NCBI GenBank assembly: GCA_914767715.1
Contig: OU612067.1
Coordinates: 10,356,001-10,416,000 of the forward strand
Reading direction: 5' to 3'
DNA: 60,000 bases
Source: Membranipora membranacea
Taxonomy: Eukaryota; Bryozoa; Gymnolaemata; Cheilostomatida; Membraniporidae
The notes under the pieces are model-generated. The model was not told the origin of the DNA and searched no databases. It saw only the letters and a program-made list of their open reading frames with translations. Made by a program: the position numbers and the translations under genes. Within the stretch, counting starts at the first letter, position 1. Each line of letters begins with the position of its first letter. Below are positions 22,658 to 33,600 of this stretch, piece after piece.

Positions 22658-23599
22658 TCAAGATCTGGTCTGATCTACATGAGGTTCTACAGAAGACCGA
22701 GCTGATCTCTGTGTTCTGGTGGTCTTTGCCTGATCATATTCCTGGTGCTGCTCGGAGTTTGCCGGTACTTCTTGCATAGCTGTTCGATTTCTTCGTACAA
22801 CATTCCCTGCATCGTTTTCAATGAGATAAGAGCGATCAGAGAGAGGTTCCAATACTCTAGCTGGTTTCCATTTCCTGGCTCGATCATTTACCGTCTGTAG
22901 TAGCACTGGTTGTCCATGCACTAATGGGTTCAGGTCTTTGCTATGTTTGTTGTAAGATGTTGCCATCCGTCTTTGTCTGTGCTCTCGTGCCTGAGCTGTC
23001 TCCTCTTCAGAGTGTTCTATTGGTATGTAGCTCTCGCTTGGTTGAGGTACCAATGTCCGTATTTTCCTTGAATACAGTCGCTCACAAGGGCTCTTAAAAT
23101 CTCGGTTCGGGGATGCCCGCCATTCCATCAGCGCTCTCCATGGATCACTTGATGAATTAAACAGGTGCTTGACTGTCTTCACAGCTGGTTCTGCTTTCCC
23201 ATTGCTGCGTGGATGTATGGGCGATGAAGTTGTGTGGTTTATTTGCCACTCTTCTGTAAATCTTTTAAACTCGTAGCTGGTATAGTATGGAGCATTATCA
23301 CTCTGCAGCCAGATAGGCACTCCATGTCTTGCAAAGACTGATTTGCATGCTTCAATTACTGTATTTGCTGTTTCATCACCCAGCTTGAGAGCCTCTATGA
23401 AGTCAGACATGTAGTCCACTATGATCAGATGCGATTTTCCTTGATGGTACATTATGTCAGTGCCAACTTTAGCAAACGCTGTCTTTGGGAAGTCATGCAG
23501 TCTGATGGTTTCTTTCTGATTCTTTGGCTTGTCCAGTAGACATGGCCGACACTCATCTGCTGTTTTCTGAAGGTCATCGACCATCCCTGGCCAATACAA
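22658..23599 (-). pseudogene. gypsy B: integrase
   Basis: 313 codons; the first residue shown is at a TTG, so translation comes from upstream. The zinc-binding end (YWPGMVDDLQ...ECRPCLLDKP) is followed by the core: KVGTDIMYH with the first Asp, WLQSDNAPYYTSYEFKRF with the second, and PRSNGKAEPAVKTVKHLF with the Glu. It ends in a GQPVLLQTVNDRARKWKPAR beta-barrel and a Ser/Thr tail. The His pair of the zinc domain (ALHQAHQSAE) lies upstream in another frame at about 23650. Confidence 0.85.
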
Positions 23600-23754
23600 T
23601 TTCTCGAGATCTCCTTAGCATGGTCTCTGCTGATTGATGTGCCTGATGCAATGCCTCACACACCTCTCTCACCATGTTTATTGGTACTACCAATCTCATG
23701 GGGACATCAGTCTCTTCTGTTGGGCCATCCCCCTGTGATATTCTTTATTAGCTG

Positions 23755-24299
23755 TTAGTATAATGAGTCATCAGAGCTCACTTCTTTCATTTTCTTGAGT
23801 CTCATATCAGACATGTCCGTATATTCTGTTGGATCAGACTCATCCAGGCCCATAAGAAACGCCTCAGACTTAGTGTCCCGATAGCCTGTTGTATCTCCAG
23901 TCTTTTTAGCTGCTCTTGAGAGCATGTCAGCTACCACTTGTTCATGACCAGGTCGGTACTCAAGATCCATGCCATATCCATTTCCATTTCCTTCTTCAAT
24001 ATGGTCTCCAGAGGCCTGTGGTCCGACAGCACCGTCAGGTCCCTTTTTCAGTATATGTACTGGTCAGACTTGTTGCATGCAAATAGGACCGCTAGACACT
24101 CCAATTCCAATGGATGATACTTCTCTTCTGTCTCAGTCAGAGTTCTTGATGCAAAGCACACCGGTCTAACTTCCTGCATTAATACCGCTCCCAATCCTTT
24201 GACGGTGGCATCACATTCAATCACCGCTGGCTTTGTAGGGTCATAATATCTTAACAGACAATCTTCTCTGATCGCTTCTATGATCTGATTCCATGTCTT
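23755..24299 (-). pseudogene. gypsy B: RNase H
   Basis: After the TAG at 24300-24302 the same frame continues: VIECDATVKGLGAVLMQE with the catalytic Asp, CFASRTLTETEEKYHPLELE with the Glu, then, after a poor stretch near 24000, LEYRPGHEQVVADMLSRA, the conserved motif before the integrase. The end at 23755 is a stop before the integrase zinc domain. Confidence 0.75.
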
Positions 24300-25517
24300 C
24301 TACTCAGTGATCTCAAACTGGAATTCTGCTGATTCCTTGGCTATGTCCCTTAGGACCTCAGCCTTCTCTGAGAGGTTTGGTATAAACTTGGCTAAATAGT
24401 TTACTGTCCCAAGAAACCTCTTAACTTCCTTTTTGTCTCTTGGGTATGGCATGTCTTGTAGGCCCTGTATCTTTGCTGGATCAGGCTTGATCCCGTTTGT
24501 CGTGAGCACATGCCCCATGTAATTGATCTCCGACAAATTAAGTTTCATCTTGTCTCTGTTTATCTTGACTCTTTTATCCTTGAGACGTTCCAAAAGTCTG
24601 ATCAGCTTGACATCATGGTCTATTCGAGCTTCTTCAGTGGCTTCTCCAACACCGTATATCAGTATATCGTCTGCAATCACTTCTGTGCCTTCCAATCCAG
24701 TCAGCACCATGTGTAGTCTCCGCTGATACTCCTCTGGTGCAGAGCTCAAACCAAAGGGAAGACGATTCCAACAATAACGTCCTAGAGGAGTCCAGAAGGT
24801 GGTTAGTGTTCTTGACTTCTCTGCCAATTTAACCTGCAAGAATCCATCTTTAGCGTCCAATAGGGAAAAGCACTTCGCCTTTGTTAGTTTCGGCAAAACA
24901 TCTTCTAACATTGGTATTGGATAGTGATTGCGTATAATAGCCTCGTTCAGATCCTTTGGGTCAAGACATGGTCTTATCTTCTCATTTGGCTTCCTAAATG
25001 CCACCAGCGAAGATATCCTGTCTGTGACTCTCGTTATGATCTCAGCCTTCTCAAGTTCCTTGATCTTGGATATGATGTCAGCCTTCAGCATGACAGGTGT
25101 CCTGCGGGGTCTGTGTTGCACTGGATTCACCGATTTGTCTATCAGTATTTCATATTCTCCGGGCATCTCACCTAGTCCGGTGCAAACTTCATCATACTGG
25201 TCAAGTATCCATGCCTTATCTATCTTCTGTTGGACTGCTTTGACCTCTGCCGCTGTTTGGATGAAGCCCATTTGGAGACATGTCTCAAGTCCTATGATAG
25301 GGCTTTGTCTGGATTTGGGATCTACTACCTCAAATTCAATGGGTTCTGTCAGCTCCTCAAATAGTAACAAGATCTTTCCTTGACTCCTTATCTCAGAACC
25401 ATCATAAGTAACCAGAGTGACACCACTGGGCTTTAACTCAGGCTTCCCTGCTCTCAAATAGTCTGCCTTCGTTATGATGTTGCGAGCTGCCGCTGTATCC
25501 AACTGACATTGCTTCAT
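24300..25517 (-). pseudogene. gypsy B: protease and reverse transcriptase
   Basis: 405 codons. Protease: QLDTAAARNII (the Asp-Thr-Ala active site replaces the more usual Asp-Ser/Thr-Gly) and PIIGLETC. RT: PCLDPKDLNEAIIRNHYPIP, FSLLDAKDGFLQVKL with a catalytic Asp, NRLPFGLSSAPEEYQRRL and VIADDILIYG as the catalytic ADD box, then the thumb MGHVLTTNGIKPDPAKI and the tether KKEVKRFLGTVNYLAKFIP. The reading frame is open upstream of the first ATG to a TGA at 25602-25604. Confidence 0.9.
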
Positions 25518-25604
25518 GCGTCCAGTGTCTCGTATTCTCAGATCAGTAAGTAGCTTTCTGCCATCTTCACGAACTGTGATTGCTAGGAGATCATCATAAC
25601 CAGA

Positions 25605-25895
25605 TCAATGCTCTTCATTCAGTGCCATGCATCCAGCTCCAGACTTGGTGTCTTTCACTTTCTTATGACATTTCTTCTCAAAGTGGTTCATTCTCTCACA
25701 GTAAGAGCATTTCTTGCCCCATGCTGGACTATTCGAAGCTCCCTTCTTGTGATTGCGGCCACAATAATTGCACTCTTGAGACTCAGCTTTGTTTCCTGTA
25801 TCATCTTGATAGCTCGGTTTGCTGTTTGTTGTCGACGGTCCTCTGACATACAGCTTGTTAACCCCTTCTATCAACTCCTTTCCAACTTCTTTCAT
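25605..25895 (-). pseudogene. gypsy B: gag nucleocapsid part
   Basis: Two zinc-knuckle-like motifs: CNYCGRNHKKGASNSPAWGK with incomplete spacing, and CSYCERMNHFEKKC, close to the CCHC knuckle. It overlaps the end of the capsid frame by a few bases. The frame extends upstream of the ATG as SDREFSAASEHMKEVGKEL, which shows that the two gag frames were one before an indel near 25935. Confidence 0.8.
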
Positions 25896-26413
25896 GTGTT
25901 CAGAGGCTGCTGAGAATTCTCTGTCAGATTCAATCCGTCTTCTATTGCCTTCATAAGAAGCTTATCTCTTAACTTCTTGTCATCCACTCCTTCCACAAAT
26001 GCATGACATGTCAAATACTCTGTAAGATCACCAAATCCACATTTTCTCGCCTGGGTCCTCAACTTGATCTCATACTCTTCAATGGGGAGCCCCCCTTGCC
26101 TCATGCACAAGAGCCTGTGCCTTGATATAAAAACTTCATCCTGTGGGTGACAAAACTTGTCAAATTCTTCTAGTACTGTATCAAATTTCAGCTTATCACC
26201 TCTTGTAAGCTTGAAGTTCTCATAAATATCATTTCCCCTTTCACCAATGACTCTCAGTAGGATGCTCACCTTCACTTTATCATCAGCCTCTGTCTTCTCA
26301 ATTGCTTCTAGGAATTGTTCAAACTCCCTCTTAAACCTCCTCCATCCCTCTGACAGATTACCATCCTTCAATGCGTCAGGTGCGAAAAGTCGCTCAATGT
26401 GTTGTAGGTTCAA
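25892..26413 (-). pseudogene. gypsy B: gag capsid part
   Basis: 173 residues with the gypsy gag helices: GWRRFKREFEQFLEA, LLRVIGERGNDIYENF, FDKFCHPQDEVFISRHRLL and YEIKLRTQARKCGFGDL. No ATG precedes it in frame: the frame is open back into the LTR to a TAA. The only nearby ATG straddles the LTR/primer-site junction and is one base out of frame. So either the start is mutated or a non-AUG codon is used. Confidence 0.8.
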
Positions 26414-26426
26414 TCTTCTGACACCA
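26409..26426 (-). promoter_or_regulatory. gypsy B primer-binding site
   Basis: Directly after the 5' LTR the minus strand reads TGGTGTCAGAAG. This matches, with one difference, the complement of an animal tRNA-Leu 3' end (…CCTGACACCA); the primer identity is inference. Confidence 0.6.
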
Positions 26427-26590
26427 TGAAGATTATATGTAGGTTAACTCACCAGATGCTGCAGATATTGATGAGTGTGTATGAGCTGATTCAGTAGATT
26501 GCCATGGCCATGGTCTGTCGTGCATCCGGATGCCATGATATAGTCTCAAAGATAACAATATAATAATGTTTTATAGCCTCAAGGTCAACA
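26427..26590 (-). repeat. gypsy B 5' LTR
   Basis: TGTTGACC...CTTCA on the minus strand, 164 bp, same length as the partner LTR, followed outside by the ATATT duplication. Unusually short for a gypsy LTR. Confidence 0.93.
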
Positions 26591-26595
26591 ATATT

Positions 26596-27963
26596 GCTCT
26601 ACAAATTTTATTAAGACGTAAACTAAATTTCAACATTTTTACTATCACCATGTTGTGTGTCAACAGAAGTCAAGAAACCAGCCATGTGTTTGAGCTTTAC
26701 GACACTGAACAACTGAGGCCCACCCAGTTAGGACCTTTTAAATGATGCAGATATAATATAATTCAACCTTTTTTAAACATCTTTGAAGACCACATCACCT
26801 TAACCACAAGTATTGCTGATTGTTATTGTAATATGTAGGATCAATGCACAAAATGACATTGGCCAGAGTGCCACATAGCTAACAGGTTCTACAATGATCC
26901 TAAAGAGTTAAATATTTAAAAATGGAGTGTAATTCAGATCCAGCATTAATTGTAGACACTTGGTAGTCTATCTACAGGGATTTACTTGGGGGGGTGGGGG
27001 GTAATAATATGGACCAAAATTTTTGTATGAGACTCAGTTTTACCAATTTGCTATGCTCAAAATTAAATCCCACAACTTATGAGATAATTAGGTAATTACC
27101 GGGAGAATAGCATGTCTTGTCAAGACAGGCTACATTGAGCCATATTTAATAGCGTAAAGCATGATGATTACTGATATATTGATTCATAATTCATTAGAAA
27201 ATCAATATCATGCTGTGCACCAGCTTTGACACACATTGTGACACTTTAATTTGACTTTAAACTGAACTGAAAATTATTGTATTCCTACACTTTTTTACAT
27301 GTAATTTTCTTCTACGAAATAAAAATTAGGTTTCAAAACTACATCAGCAGAGTCAAATATAGTTGAGGAATGTGTAGCTATAATGATTTTCAAAAATGCG
27401 AAATATTTACTGAGAAAAATCGCTAAATGTAAATCAGTCATTATTAATTGATAGGGCATTGTTTATGAGAGTCCTACATATGACATCATATTCTTGCTTA
27501 TAAATGTAAAAAAATTGTGCATTTGGCGCCAAATCGGAACACATGTACATAATCGGAATTGGGTGATCTATCAACCTGGATAGGGACGGGAGAAAGTGAA
27601 TCTGACCCGTACCCCCTCTTAATTAAATGATAAGCTATTGTATTCGCAGCTATCAAATTTTAGAATAATCAGAATCTATAATTGCCAACAAAGTCATTCA
27701 TAAAGAAATCTCAATTGTTTTTAATACCGATGGCTTATTCTCCATTTCCATTTCGGTCAACCCATTTTTGTTACTGTGACATCATAATGGTTGAATCTTA
27801 GTAATATTTACCACATGGACTTTCACATTAGCAGGTGAAATCAGAGGCAGTTAAAGGGTAAGCCTATATTCTTAGGTTAATGCGAGGTTGTGATACTTCA
27901 GCTTCCAAACACAATTTTGTTGTGACAATGTACCCATAAATTTCACCTGTCTTGAGTGCTTAC
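26596..27963. other. no gene recognised
   Basis: AT-rich; a G-rich run GGGGGGGTGGGGGG near 26990. It would hold the downstream exons of the candidate gene at 27964-28121 if that is real, but none was recognised. Confidence 0.35.
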
Positions 27964-28121
27964 CTTGGTTTCAGCGGATAGTTCTTCAGATTTGCATGAA
28001 CCTATCCTGTTTGTCAGCAAAAGCCAGAGATCGATGGTAATAAGAGCGATTAGCAAGCAGCCCAAGATCAAGGCCACATAATATGACTTCGGCCTGGTCC
28101 CATGACTTATGTAGATCATCG
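27964..28121 (-). CDS. candidate exon of a type II membrane protein
   Basis: Acceptor CCACATTCAG, then ATG at 28119 and 52 codons to a GTAAGC donor (phase 0). The peptide has a short basic N-terminus (THGTRPKS type: MIYISHGTRPKS), a strong hydrophobic span YYVALILGCLLIALITIDLW with LLL following, and a polar segment with one Cys after it. A short basic start followed by one membrane span fits a signal-anchored (type II) protein. No other exon was found, and gypsy B lies 1.4 kb downstream. Confidence 0.4.
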
Positions 28122-28533
28122 CTGAATGTGGAGAAAACAAAGCTTTTTCCCCTTTTGGTAACATTAAATTTTCGATATTTCGAGTTATTGCTAAGAATTT
28201 GGGGTAGCAAACAGAAAGACAATGAGTACATAATGATGCACTCACCTGCAACCTGGCGGACTAAGTGTGGACAAGCTAACTAGCTAGCAATGTAACTGCA
28301 CTCCTAACATTTAACATTTTTGAGTATTTCAACATATAAACCAACTGACCCAGAGCTGGGCCATGTCAAGGTTTCTAGTGCAACCAGAACAAACGTTGCA
28401 AGCTGATACTGATGAAAGTGTAAATTAACAAAATACTTGACAGCATATACTGATGGCTGTTAGCATTATCAAGGCAGTCGAACCTTTCAACATCAGATGA
28501 TGATAAGCATGCCAATTTTTATGCCATTCATGG

Positions 28534-30121
28534 TAAGGCTGGGTCGGTGCATCAACTTTTCGAACTGATTAATTAATTTGAATCGAACCGGTTCGAATGC
28601 ATTCACGGGTCTCAACTACTAGAGTGATGGTCAAAATACTGCCGGCACCTGGATTCTTTGTGCACCTGAGACTTTGTGCACTACAGTCCACGATCTTAAC
28701 CACTATGCTATGGATTTCATGTGACGATTTCGGAAATAGAGACTATACCATGATAAAACATATAGCTATTAGTCATGCTTTTGCTGTGATTATTATGAAC
28801 AGCTTAAGGTTTGTTTACATTGTCAACTAATCAGCCTATCTGAACAACACCTACATTCAACACCGATAAATCTTCTAATGTAAACATTGTTTCGTGCAGA
28901 CTAAATGTTTAATGAAATCGTTGCTCTGTGATCATGTCACAGAATGAACGACACAGGGTCCGATTCCATTGATACGTAGCCAATTAAAACACATATATTA
29001 CTAGCTGTAGCTACTGTACAGGGGTAATATTGTCGCAAAATGGTAGCTGATCGGTCAATATAGTTGCTTGATGTATAGATCAGGGTAGAGTTATTAGACC
29101 GACAAATCTAGTGGAAAAGCAAAATCGTTTTAACATATATTACACCAACATTTACTGCCGACAGTTATGGTATGTCGGTGTTGTTCAATTATGCAGATTA
29201 GTTGACAATGTAAACGCACCTTCACAACACTACATAAAGCTCTCTTCAGACATCTATAATTCAATAAATACCTGACAGAATTTGATGAAACTTGGTCTCA
29301 ACATAGTTCATTATGTCTATATGATAAATTACAATATGAATCAAACTTAACATGTACTATTAGCTAATTGCACTAATGATTAGTGGATGAATATCCATCA
29401 TTCTTTTAAATTGTGATTTCTGAAGACAGTGTAGGAGTGCAATTATGTGGTTTGTCATTACGTTTTATATATGATCACTTCCGAACAGTTTAAGTTTCAT
29501 CAATATTCCTTTGTTTGTGTTCGTACATGTATATGTATGCAACTCATCTTGACTACATGTCTGCAGCTGCAGAGTTTAATATTTCCTGGTTTTGTTCATT
29601 TACAGCAAAATACAAGCTACTTCTGGCTGACAAAACAGACATACACTACACACATATAAAAATCACAAACATCGTTGCCTATGGAGCATAGGTGCAAATG
29701 GAAACACAAGTCAACTTTAGAGTTTTATCGTCTTATCCCATGAAAAATAGCATCCATGAAAGATAAGATGTAATTGTAGAATGGAATCATCTTTGCTGTG
29801 CTTGAACCTTGAACTTTGCTTCTATCTGTAAATCTAATTCTGTTTGTGGACAATGTTGAGACCTCTTTTATTTACCTTTCCCATAAGTGAAGTAAGTAAA
29901 CCCATCCCTTTGGTATCTGAAAGCAAACTAAATAAAGCTAAATCAGCTGATTCTATGGTATTGAATCAGAAATGAGCATAAATCGAATCGAAAATTGTCA
30001 TAAACTGAATCGAAAATCGTCAAAATCCATATCGAAAATAAGAATCGAATTGAATTGAACCTAGTGGGGTCCGAATCGAAGTCGTATCGAATCTAAAAAT
30101 TTGTGTATCGACCCAGCCTTA
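28534..30121. mobile_element. hAT-like non-autonomous element with 8-bp target duplication
   Basis: ATTCATGG occurs at 28526-28533 and 30122-30129. The ends are inverted repeats starting TAAGGCTGGGTCG, with weaker similarity beyond, including many GAATCGAA motifs near both ends. An 8-bp duplication and TAAGGCTGGG-type tips fit the hAT superfamily. No transposase frame is present in the 1588 bp. Confidence 0.8.
28640..28712 (-). repeat. tRNA-like remnant inside the hAT-like element
   Basis: Minus strand: a good A box TAGCATAGTGGTTAAGATCG. The B box is eroded (GGTGCACAAAGAATCC). Confidence 0.35.
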
Positions 30122-30129
30122 ATTCATGG

Positions 30130-30671
30130 GCAACTGATTGCAGACAGACATACTTGTGTGAGCCATCTAGTAATGGTTTATGGCCTTACTCATCCCTAAA
30201 TTGACCTAACATGACATATCACCACAGATTATATTAATGTAAGCATTTTATTATTCTCGCTATTGTCATCCATATATCAAGAGCCAAATTTACTATTGTC
30301 AGGAAAACACACAGCCGAGTGTAATTGGTGATGTTTTAGAATGATGTACTGTCTTACTCCTTATAATATTTTATCTAATCATTATACGCATGATATCCAG
30401 TGGATTTGAGTCAGAATATGTGTTTCATTGTGGTGAACCTTTTGACACTTTTAAAATATGAATTATATGACATCTAACACATCATAATTATACAATTCAA
30501 TTTAACATTTTTGTGGAAATATTCAGCATGCAGAGGTTAACAATCAAGTAAATACGTAAAAGTAGCCGATTATCTTGTTATAACAGTGAATTTTACCAGA
30601 GAATGCCTCTGCAAGTGGTCTTTCATCTTCAGCTCTGGCGTTGTTCGGGAAAACAGAGTAACCTTATCATT
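30130..30671. other. 3' flank of the receptor gene
   Basis: Between the hAT-like element and the receptor stop codon. AT-rich; expected to hold the 3' untranslated region. No other feature seen. Confidence 0.4.
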
Positions 30672-33600
30672 TTACAGTCTAGTTGTATGCGTTTCCTGAT
30701 TAGTTTCCTGCTCAGCTATGTCGTAGTCTGTCTCGCAAGCACCTGTCTCTTTCCTTTTCTGTGAGGTTGCTGCTCTGTAGTTAGATGCTGGGTTGTTTTC
30801 TAACCCTGCTATGTCAGACATGGAGTAATAGTTCTCTGCTTCTGTCAAAATCAAAGAACCTCAAGTGAAGAGGCTTTGAAAACAAAGACAAGTCAGACAC
30901 ACATTGAGAAAATACGGTATAAGAGCTGCTCGTGATTATTGTGCACAACATGAACATAAACAGAAGGGGCAACAAATTAAATCATGAATAACTCATATCT
31001 GACATTAAGTAATTCAATATTACTGTAGTTTTCTATGGACCACTATATGTGATTTGTGGGTATGCTCATGAACGTGATGAACGAAAAACAGACAAGTGCA
31101 ACAAACATACCTGAATCCACAGGTAACGTAGACATCTGAAGTTGAAAAATTGAATCATTTCTGTACCCATATGTTTGTCCGCTGTCTCTCTCATCTGGCT
31201 TACTTCTACAAGAATGGTGAATTATGATTGATTACAACATGGATCAGTTGGGCTCGACGCAAAGATGAAACATGGTTTATGCCTATATAGTCTGTACAGC
31301 TTCTTGCTTTTCTTGATAGTGGGTATTTATTGAGAGTGAATGCTTATTAATGATGATGTCTGTAATAAAACTTTCAGTTTGACTAATTTCCCGAATCAAA
31401 TTTAGATCTTGCCTCATTGCACCAATGATTTTCTCTCTCAACAATTTCACTTACTTATATTGTTCTTGATGTTGCCCCATAACCATTAGAAGTGCTATGA
31501 TTACAGCAATCAGAATAAGGAGTGCTGGTACACCGATACCAGCTCCTAAAGCAACAGAGTTATCTTTTCCCTGCATTTGAGTGTTACTTTCTGTTGGATT
31601 TTCGACTGTAATGTAGATAATCAACAAAATATACAAAAAGTTGTTGAAATCCTGTGACCATATAGCTGGGTAGTGAATATTTACTATGATGAGCTAATAG
31701 CTCACAATGATGATTGTCACGCACCTGCAATATTTGATTTTGAAGCTTTTGTATAGGTTGTCCCAGTGATGGGCACAGGTTTTGTTGATGTTGCGTCTGT
31801 GGTATTTTCAGGTTCAAGGGTTGTTGTGCTACTGATTTCAGCTGCGGTCTGTGTCAATATTGTTACTGTTGTTGATGGAAACATAGAAGTTTTAGTTCTG
31901 ACAGTGGCAGAAGATATGTGTGTGGTGGTTGTTGCTGGTACAGGCTCTGATACTATATTAGGGAAAACAGACTGAATGGTCAGTGAGAATTTAAGTTTTG
32001 AGCTTTAGTAAGATTTGCAACCACTATAATCGATCTTCACCTTTCTCTTTTTTTCATTTTGCGCCTGTGGTGTAATCTATTCTTTGCAATATCACATCAG
32101 GAAAATTTTTCTTAGAAGCAGTTGTTACAATGTGTAAGAGCATTAAAAAAGCGACATTGATGAAATGTCAATCATATTGTCTTGCACATAGCCTCACCAA
32201 CCTTTATACTGAAAGTAGAATCCAGATTCAACCGTCGGGTTCTCATTGGTTATAAAGCTGAAGGTAAGCGTGGTATTTGAAACTGAGTAGCTGTACCATA
32301 AACCTATAACTGGTCTGCTAGTAGGGTCATTGCACAGACTTGTAACAGTGCCATTGCAAATTCCTGTCAATTGCAAGAAGTCATAGTTGCAACCTGGGTA
32401 CCATGGGCGGTAATGCAAATCAAACACCAGGAACTTAACCTGCACTGTCTGCTGAGGCTGTAATCCTGTGATGGTCAGAGATGAGTTGATGTTCGCTGTG
32501 TATTCTTCAGGAAAATTTGCATGGCTGATGACATATCCCTGCTTGTTACTCGTTTCTTCGGGTGCATTTAGCTGAGGATTTAGGATCGCAATAGAGTCTG
32601 AAACAAATTTGCAATTTAGCTGTTGTAGATTTCATTAAGTGATATATTGAAATCATTGAATAAAATAAGATTTCACTCAGTGAGAATTTTTTATCGATTA
32701 TCAATATAAAAACCGATACACAGTAGTAACTGTATATGGGATTTTACATTGATTAGTGATAATCAATTTTTAACCTTCATCATCTGAATTAGCACCAGCT
32801 TCAAGTTTAAAGACAACACCTGGAAGAATTTAACATTATGGATAAAACTAACCTAGAACATTGAAGCATGACGACAATCCCCTTGTTCCAGCAGCTGCTT
32901 GCCATATGTTGTCGTAACAGTAAATTGTATCGGTTACAAGTGTATATCCAAAATAACAGGTTGCGTTTAGTATGACATTGCTGCTATTCTCATCATCAAC
33001 AGCTTCTAAGTCTGTGTAAACCCGTCGTAGTCTATCCAAATCACAGGTGACAGACTTTTCTGAAATGATAGAAAAATAATATAAATGTGAAAATACAAAA
33101 CTTATTGTAGCTGTCCCTAAAGATCTCTGGCTTAAACATTTCATATCCCATATGTAGAGAAAAGAAAATTGTTGTCTACTAAAGGTTTTTGCTTCTCTTC
33201 CAACATTCTTTGTATTAAAAAAGAAACTCATTTAATAATCAATATTATCAGGTAACAGGAAATGATTCTGTCCACCACTAAGGCAAAGTTAATTTTGGAC
33301 TAAGACCTACATTGCCAGTATGTACATTTGATAGGCCACTGTGTTATTGACTCTGGCAAGTAAAAAAGGAACAGCACTCCGGCCGTGGGTATGAAATAAA
33401 TTCGGCTAATTTTCATTAGCTTGTCCGCTGTTAAGATTCTAACAATGACTTGGTTATAATGTGCATTTGTTTGTGATAAATTCTGCATTAGACTACATCT
33501 TATATTGTATGGTAAATACCCTGCTGAAAACAAAGTTAATTCAGGGTGGCATTTATTGTCGCTATTGGTTGATATTGGGTGAAACCAACCAATTGCTTTA

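Larger units (their letters stand above)
22262..26590 (-). mobile_element. Ty3/gypsy retrotransposon B, full length, young
   Basis: Two 164-bp LTRs (22262-22425 and 26427-26590) start TG and end CA and differ at four positions. ATATT flanks both sides (22257-22261 and 26591-26595) as the target duplication. On the minus strand: primer site, gag, zinc knuckles, protease-RT, RNase H, integrase. At 4.33 kb it is compact. The coding part has at least one frameshift (near 25935), a TGA (25602-25604), a TAG (24300-24302) and further shifts near 23600-23750, so it is probably inactive though recent. Confidence 0.93.

Noticed and set aside
24928-25383. Plus-strand 151-codon frame
   Set aside because: Antisense shadow of the gypsy B reverse transcriptase.
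31766-31975. Plus-strand frame rich in Val
   Set aside because: It is the antisense of the Thr/Ser-rich stalk exon of the receptor gene.
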